DNA of 64,000 bases, from contig NZ_VIRF01000088.1 in NCBI RefSeq assembly GCF_008107685.1, positions 1 through 64,000 of the forward strand. The letters are read 5' to 3'. Of the stretch, positions 61,578-64,000 are shown piece by piece. Below the pieces are notes generated by a model that saw nothing but the letters and a program-made list of their open reading frames with translations, had not been told where the DNA came from and did no database searches. The position numbers were made by a program, and so were the translations under genes. How positions within the stretch are numbered: position 1 is the first letter of the stretch; each line of letters opens with the position of its first letter. This stretch comes from Novosphingobium sp. BW1 (lineage in GTDB: Bacteria; Pseudomonadota; Alphaproteobacteria; Sphingomonadales; Sphingomonadaceae).

Positions 61578-61823
61578 TCAGCCCTGCAGCTTCATCACCG
61601 CATCGACGAGCTGGCCGAAGTTCTCGATCTCGGCCTGCTGATTCATCGAGATGATGATGTCGAATTCGTCCTCGATGGCGGCCACGAAGTCCATGACGGT
61701 CAGGCTGTCGAATTCCAGGTCGTCGGTGAAGCGCGTGGCGTCGGTGATCGCGACCTCCTTCTTGTTGAAGGGTTCGATCAGGGCGATGATGCGGGCCGAA
61801 ACGTCTTGGCGGTCCATGGTCAT
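61578..61823 (-). CDS. Acyl carrier protein paired with serine palmitoyltransferase
   Basis: An 81-residue acyl carrier protein. The phosphopantetheine serine sits in LEFDSLTVMDFVAAIEDEFD, the standard DSL motif with Asp-Ser-Leu. The helices are acidic and well matched to the family. Because it lies just upstream of spt and apart from the fatty-acid cluster, it is likely the dedicated AcpR-type carrier for sphingolipid synthesis. The ATG at 61823 follows GGAGTTATCA; a second ATG two codons later is weaker. Confidence 0.9.
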   Translation of the reverse strand: MTMDRQDVSARIIALIEPFNKKEVAITDATRFTDDLEFDSLTVMDFVAAIEDEFDIIISMNQQAEIENFGQLVDAVMKLQG

Positions 61824-61966
61824 TGATAACTCCGTAAGGTCCGGGGCGCTCTGTGGTCCGGAAATGCGGCGCAAAAGCGGCACGGGTGTAACATGTCAAG
61901 CGCGGCGGGACATAACGCACTCTTCTCAAGGGCAGGAGCGCGGGCGGTGTGGCCCAAGGGCCGCAC

Positions 61967-62329
61967 TCAGATCAGCGCCCGCACGGCCTGCATGAAGGGA
62001 CCGATCGAAACCGGCTTCGCCAGATAGCCTTCCGCGCCCGCCTCGCGAATCCGCTCCTCGTCACCCTTGCCCGCATAGGCGGTCACGGCCAGCACGGGAA
62101 TGGCGCGCAGGACCGGGTCCTGCTTCGCCGCCTCGATGAGATCGAGCCCCGAGACATTGGGCAGCTGGATGTCCATGATGACCAGGTTGGGCACAAAATT
62201 GCGGGCCTTTTCCAAGGCATCGCGGCCATCGGCGACCGGCTCCACGGCAAAGCCCTGGCTGACCAGGACGTCGCAAAAGAGTTTCCGGTTGAGATCGTTG
62301 TCCTCGACAACGAGGATGCGCTTTGCCAT
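61967..62329 (-). CDS. divK: DivK-like single-domain response regulator
   Basis: A 120-residue receiver domain. ILVVEDNDLNRKLFCDVLVS carries the acidic pocket, the phosphoacceptor Asp is in LVIMDIQLPNVSGLDLIEAA, and the Lys in YLAKPVSIGPF. GDEERIREAGAEGYLAKP is the DivK hallmark. DivK links the polar kinases DivJ and PleC to CtrA control in Caulobacter. No output domain is present. It is transcribed toward the ACP-spt pair with a 143-base gap. Confidence 0.85.
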   Translation of the reverse strand: MAKRILVVEDNDLNRKLFCDVLVSQGFAVEPVADGRDALEKARNFVPNLVIMDIQLPNVSGLDLIEAAKQDPVLRAIPVLAVTAYAGKGDEERIREAGAEGYLAKPVSIGPFMQAVRALI

Positions 62330-62370
62330 GCGGTGCCCGAGCCCCATCTAAGGTTCATCGACCGCTCTAG

Positions 62371-62679
62371 GACAGCCAAGCGAGACTGACAATTCTTCCC
62401 AGATCGCCATCCCCCGCAAAGGCCGACGCGCCCGATCCGCAGGCCCTTTCCCTCAACGCACTGGGCTGGGTGCTGGCGGACGGCGACCGCGCCCAGCGCT
62501 TCCTGGCGCTGACCGGCCTCAAGCCTGATGATCTGCGTGCTTCGTTGGAAGATCCTGCAACGCTGGCGGGGGTGCTCGAATTCCTGTGCGCCTACGAGCC
62601 CGACCTTGTGGCGGCGGCCGAGGCGCTCGGAGTCGAGCCGCAGGTGATCGCCGAGGCCCGTGAAAGGATGGCGCGATGA
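62371..62679 (+). CDS. DUF3572-family protein with an unusual or missing start codon
   Basis: A conserved frame open from 62371 with no ATG, GTG or TTG before 62470. The protein-like part (PDPQALSLNALGWVLADGDR, FLALTGLKPDDLRASLEDPA, LEFLCAYEPDLVAAAEALGV) matches DUF3572, a small helical alphaproteobacterial family of unknown role. Starting at GTG 62470 would lose a conserved helix. An ATT at 62392 or CTG at 62386 is possible. The product would be about 69-96 residues. The HAD gene begins 38 bases later. Confidence 0.65.
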   Translation, partial: DSQARLTILPRSPSPAKADAPDPQALSLNALGWVLADGDRAQRFLALTGLKPDDLRASLEDPATLAGVLEFLCAYEPDLVAAAEALGVEPQVIAEARERMAR

Positions 62680-62716
62680 CGAAGTCACGATCCGGGGCAC
62701 AATCGAGGAAACGGCC

Positions 62717-63367
62717 ATGACCCGCCCGCTGCTGATTACCGACTGCGACGAAGTGCTGCTCTATATGATCGGTCACTTCTGCGAGTGGCTGGAGCAGGAC
62801 AAGGGCGTCCTGTTCGACTTCGAGAAGCCCGGTTTCACCAATTCGATGACCCGCATCGGCTCGGGCGAAAAGCTCGACGAGGCGGAGATGTGGGGGCTCC
62901 TCAACGCCTTCTTCGATGACGAGATGCACCGTCAGACCCCGGTCGACGGGGCGATGGAGGCGATCGGCGCGATCCGCGAGCACGCCGACGTGGTGGTCCT
63001 CACCAACTTGATGGATCACCGCCAGGACGCCCGCGCGGCGCAGCTGCGCGAATTCGGGCTCGACCTGCCGATCTTTACCAACCAGGGCCCCAAGGGCCCT
63101 GCGCTCAAGGCCATCCTCGAGGAATACCGGCCGAGCCGGACAGTCTTCGTCGATGACCTTGCGCAACACCACGATTCGGTGGGGGACAGTGCTCCTGCCG
63201 TTCACCGCCTGCACCTGTGCGCCGAACCGCGCCTGGCGCGTTTCATACCCTGCGCCCACGAGGCCGGGCATGCCCATGCCCGGATCGATCGCTGGAGTGA
63301 GGCGTTGCCTTGGGTACTGGCTCGCCTCAATGGCGAAGATGAAGAGGATACGTCCCATAATGAGTGA
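62717..63367 (+). CDS. HAD-superfamily hydrolase
   Basis: A 216-residue HAD hydrolase. Motif I is LITDCDEVLLYMIGHFCEWL (Asp nucleophile in DCDEV), motif II Thr in VVVLTNLMDHR, motif III Lys in GPKGPALKAIL and motif IV in TVFVDDLAQHHDSV. The substrate is unknown; many are small phosphates. The ATG at 62717 follows GAGGAAA. The RidA gene overlaps its stop by eight bases, linking the two. Confidence 0.85.
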   Translation: MTRPLLITDCDEVLLYMIGHFCEWLEQDKGVLFDFEKPGFTNSMTRIGSGEKLDEAEMWGLLNAFFDDEMHRQTPVDGAMEAIGAIREHADVVVLTNLMDHRQDARAAQLREFGLDLPIFTNQGPKGPALKAILEEYRPSRTVFVDDLAQHHDSVGDSAPAVHRLHLCAEPRLARFIPCAHEAGHAHARIDRWSEALPWVLARLNGEDEEDTSHNE

Positions 63368-63824
63368 TATCGAAACCCGCCTTTCCGAACTCGGCCTGAT
63401 CCTGCCCGAACCGGCCGCGCCCGTGGCGGCCTACGTGCCGGTGGTGGAAGCGGGCGGCATGGCGCACGTCTCGGGCCAGCTTCCCTTCGTGGGCGGCCAG
63501 CTCGTCACCGGGCGCCTGGGCGATGACGTGTCGCTCGAGGAAGGCATCGTCGCGGCGCAGGCCTGCGCGGTGATGGTTCTGGCCCAGCTCAAGGCCGCTC
63601 TCGGCTCGCTCGACCGGATCGAGCGGATCGTGAAACTCGGTGCCTTCGTCAACTCGACCGGGGATTTCACCGACCAGCCCAAGGTCGCCAACGGCGCATC
63701 GGAGCTGATGGTCGCTGCGCTCGGCGAAGCGGGCAAGCACGCGCGCAGCGCCGTGGGCGTGCCCGTGCTGCCGCTTGGCGCGGCGGTGGAAGTGGACGCC
63801 ATCGTTGCTGTCCGGCCGGCTTGA
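63360..63824 (+). CDS. RidA-family protein
   Basis: A 154-residue protein of the YjgF/YER057c/RidA group (YjgH-like subtype). HVSGQLPFVGGQLVTGRLGD and RIVKLGAFVNSTGDFTDQPK are conserved, and the C-terminal RSAVGVPVLPLGAAVEVDAI carries the Arg and Glu-equivalent sites. Classical RidA deaminates reactive enamines; this branch is less studied. It overlaps the HAD gene by 8 bases and the next gene by about 20. Confidence 0.85.
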   Translation: MSDIETRLSELGLILPEPAAPVAAYVPVVEAGGMAHVSGQLPFVGGQLVTGRLGDDVSLEEGIVAAQACAVMVLAQLKAALGSLDRIERIVKLGAFVNSTGDFTDQPKVANGASELMVAALGEAGKHARSAVGVPVLPLGAAVEVDAIVAVRPA

Positions 63825-64000
63825 TCACTGGCTGAGCCCGGCTCCGCGTGGGGACAGGGTCGGCTGGATCTTCCAGCATGACTTTGCCCACCGGGGCCTG
63901 CATTCCGGGACGGTGCCGGAAAATTCCATGGCGGCTTTCGCGGCGGCCATGGCGGGCGGCCATGGCATCGAGCTCGACGTGCAAAGGTCGAGCGATGGGC
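63805..64000 (+). CDS. Glycerophosphodiester phosphodiesterase, N-terminal part (runs off the window)
   Basis: A frame open from a TTG at 63805 to the window end. FAHRGLHSGTVPENSMAAF and GHGIELDVQRSSDG are the N-terminal metal and catalytic motifs of the GDPD family, with the two catalytic histidines expected in the first HRG block and later. It would hydrolyse glycerophosphodiesters to sn-glycerol 3-phosphate. The TTG start overlaps RidA by 20 bases; no better start is seen. The 3' end lies outside the window. Confidence 0.75.
   Translation, partial: MLSGRLDHWLSPAPRGDRVGWIFQHDFAHRGLHSGTVPENSMAAFAAAMAGGHGIELDVQRSSDG

Overview
The window looks like a chromosomal segment of a sphingomonad (Alphaproteobacteria, Sphingomonadales; Novosphingobium/Sphingobium-like). 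The base composition is uniformly high GC. It carries a serine palmitoyltransferase with its own acyl carrier protein (the sphingolipid signature of the group), MipZ and a DivK-like regulator (alphaproteobacterial cell cycle), a TonB-ExbB-ExbD-ExbD cluster, and a gene-transfer-agent (GTA) cluster of the alphaproteobacterial type. The genus is inferred, not proven. No rRNA, tRNA or CRISPR array was seen.

Layout. 1-5.3 kb: the tail of an IS630-type transposase, a Tat-exported spermidine-dehydrogenase-like flavoprotein, a small secreted protein and a cytochrome c, then TetR and a probably frameshifted secreted protein. 5.3-13.6 kb: a two-component system, panC, mipZ with a membrane J-domain protein and a phosphohexomutase, and a large Lhr-type helicase. 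13.7-16.3 kb: the TonB energising system on the minus strand. 16.6-25 kb: hom, glpX, prs, an AraC regulator, hisN and small unknowns. 25-34.5 kb: rpmI-rplT, a second AraC regulator, pheST, an epimerase, an SDR, prfC and an exo/endonuclease-fold protein. 34.5-36.9 kb: a nitrogen-sensing unit glnK-amtB behind a sigma-54 promoter, followed by a second P-II gene. 37-44.3 kb: a phosphatase-like protein, a double cold-shock-domain protein with a glycine-rich N-terminus, argD-argF-hslO, queC and an OmpA-type porin.

44.5-58.7 kb: one long minus-strand block of 18 phage-structure genes in the order known from the Rhodobacter capsulatus GTA: small terminase, large terminase, portal, small gene, prohead protease, capsid, connectors, tail tube, tape-measure chaperones, tape measure, distal tail, hub, peptidase, tail tip, then a DUF2793 protein. 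No integrase, replication, repressor or lysis gene is present. Most neighbours overlap by 4 or 11 bases. A terminator-like hairpin follows the capsid gene. The large N-terminal domain that in Rhodobacter sits on the tail-tip protein appears instead to be fused to the distal-tail (DUF2460) protein.

58.9-64 kb: a YqaA-type membrane protein, an FMN reductase, the ACP-serine palmitoyltransferase pair, a DivK-like receiver, a DUF3572 protein, a HAD hydrolase, a RidA protein and the start of a glycerophosphodiester phosphodiesterase.

The most notable items are the GTA cluster with its altered domain arrangement, the post-capsid hairpin, the frameshift in a GGGG run near 5116, the sigma-54 and CtrA-like sites, and the repeat-rich cold-shock protein.
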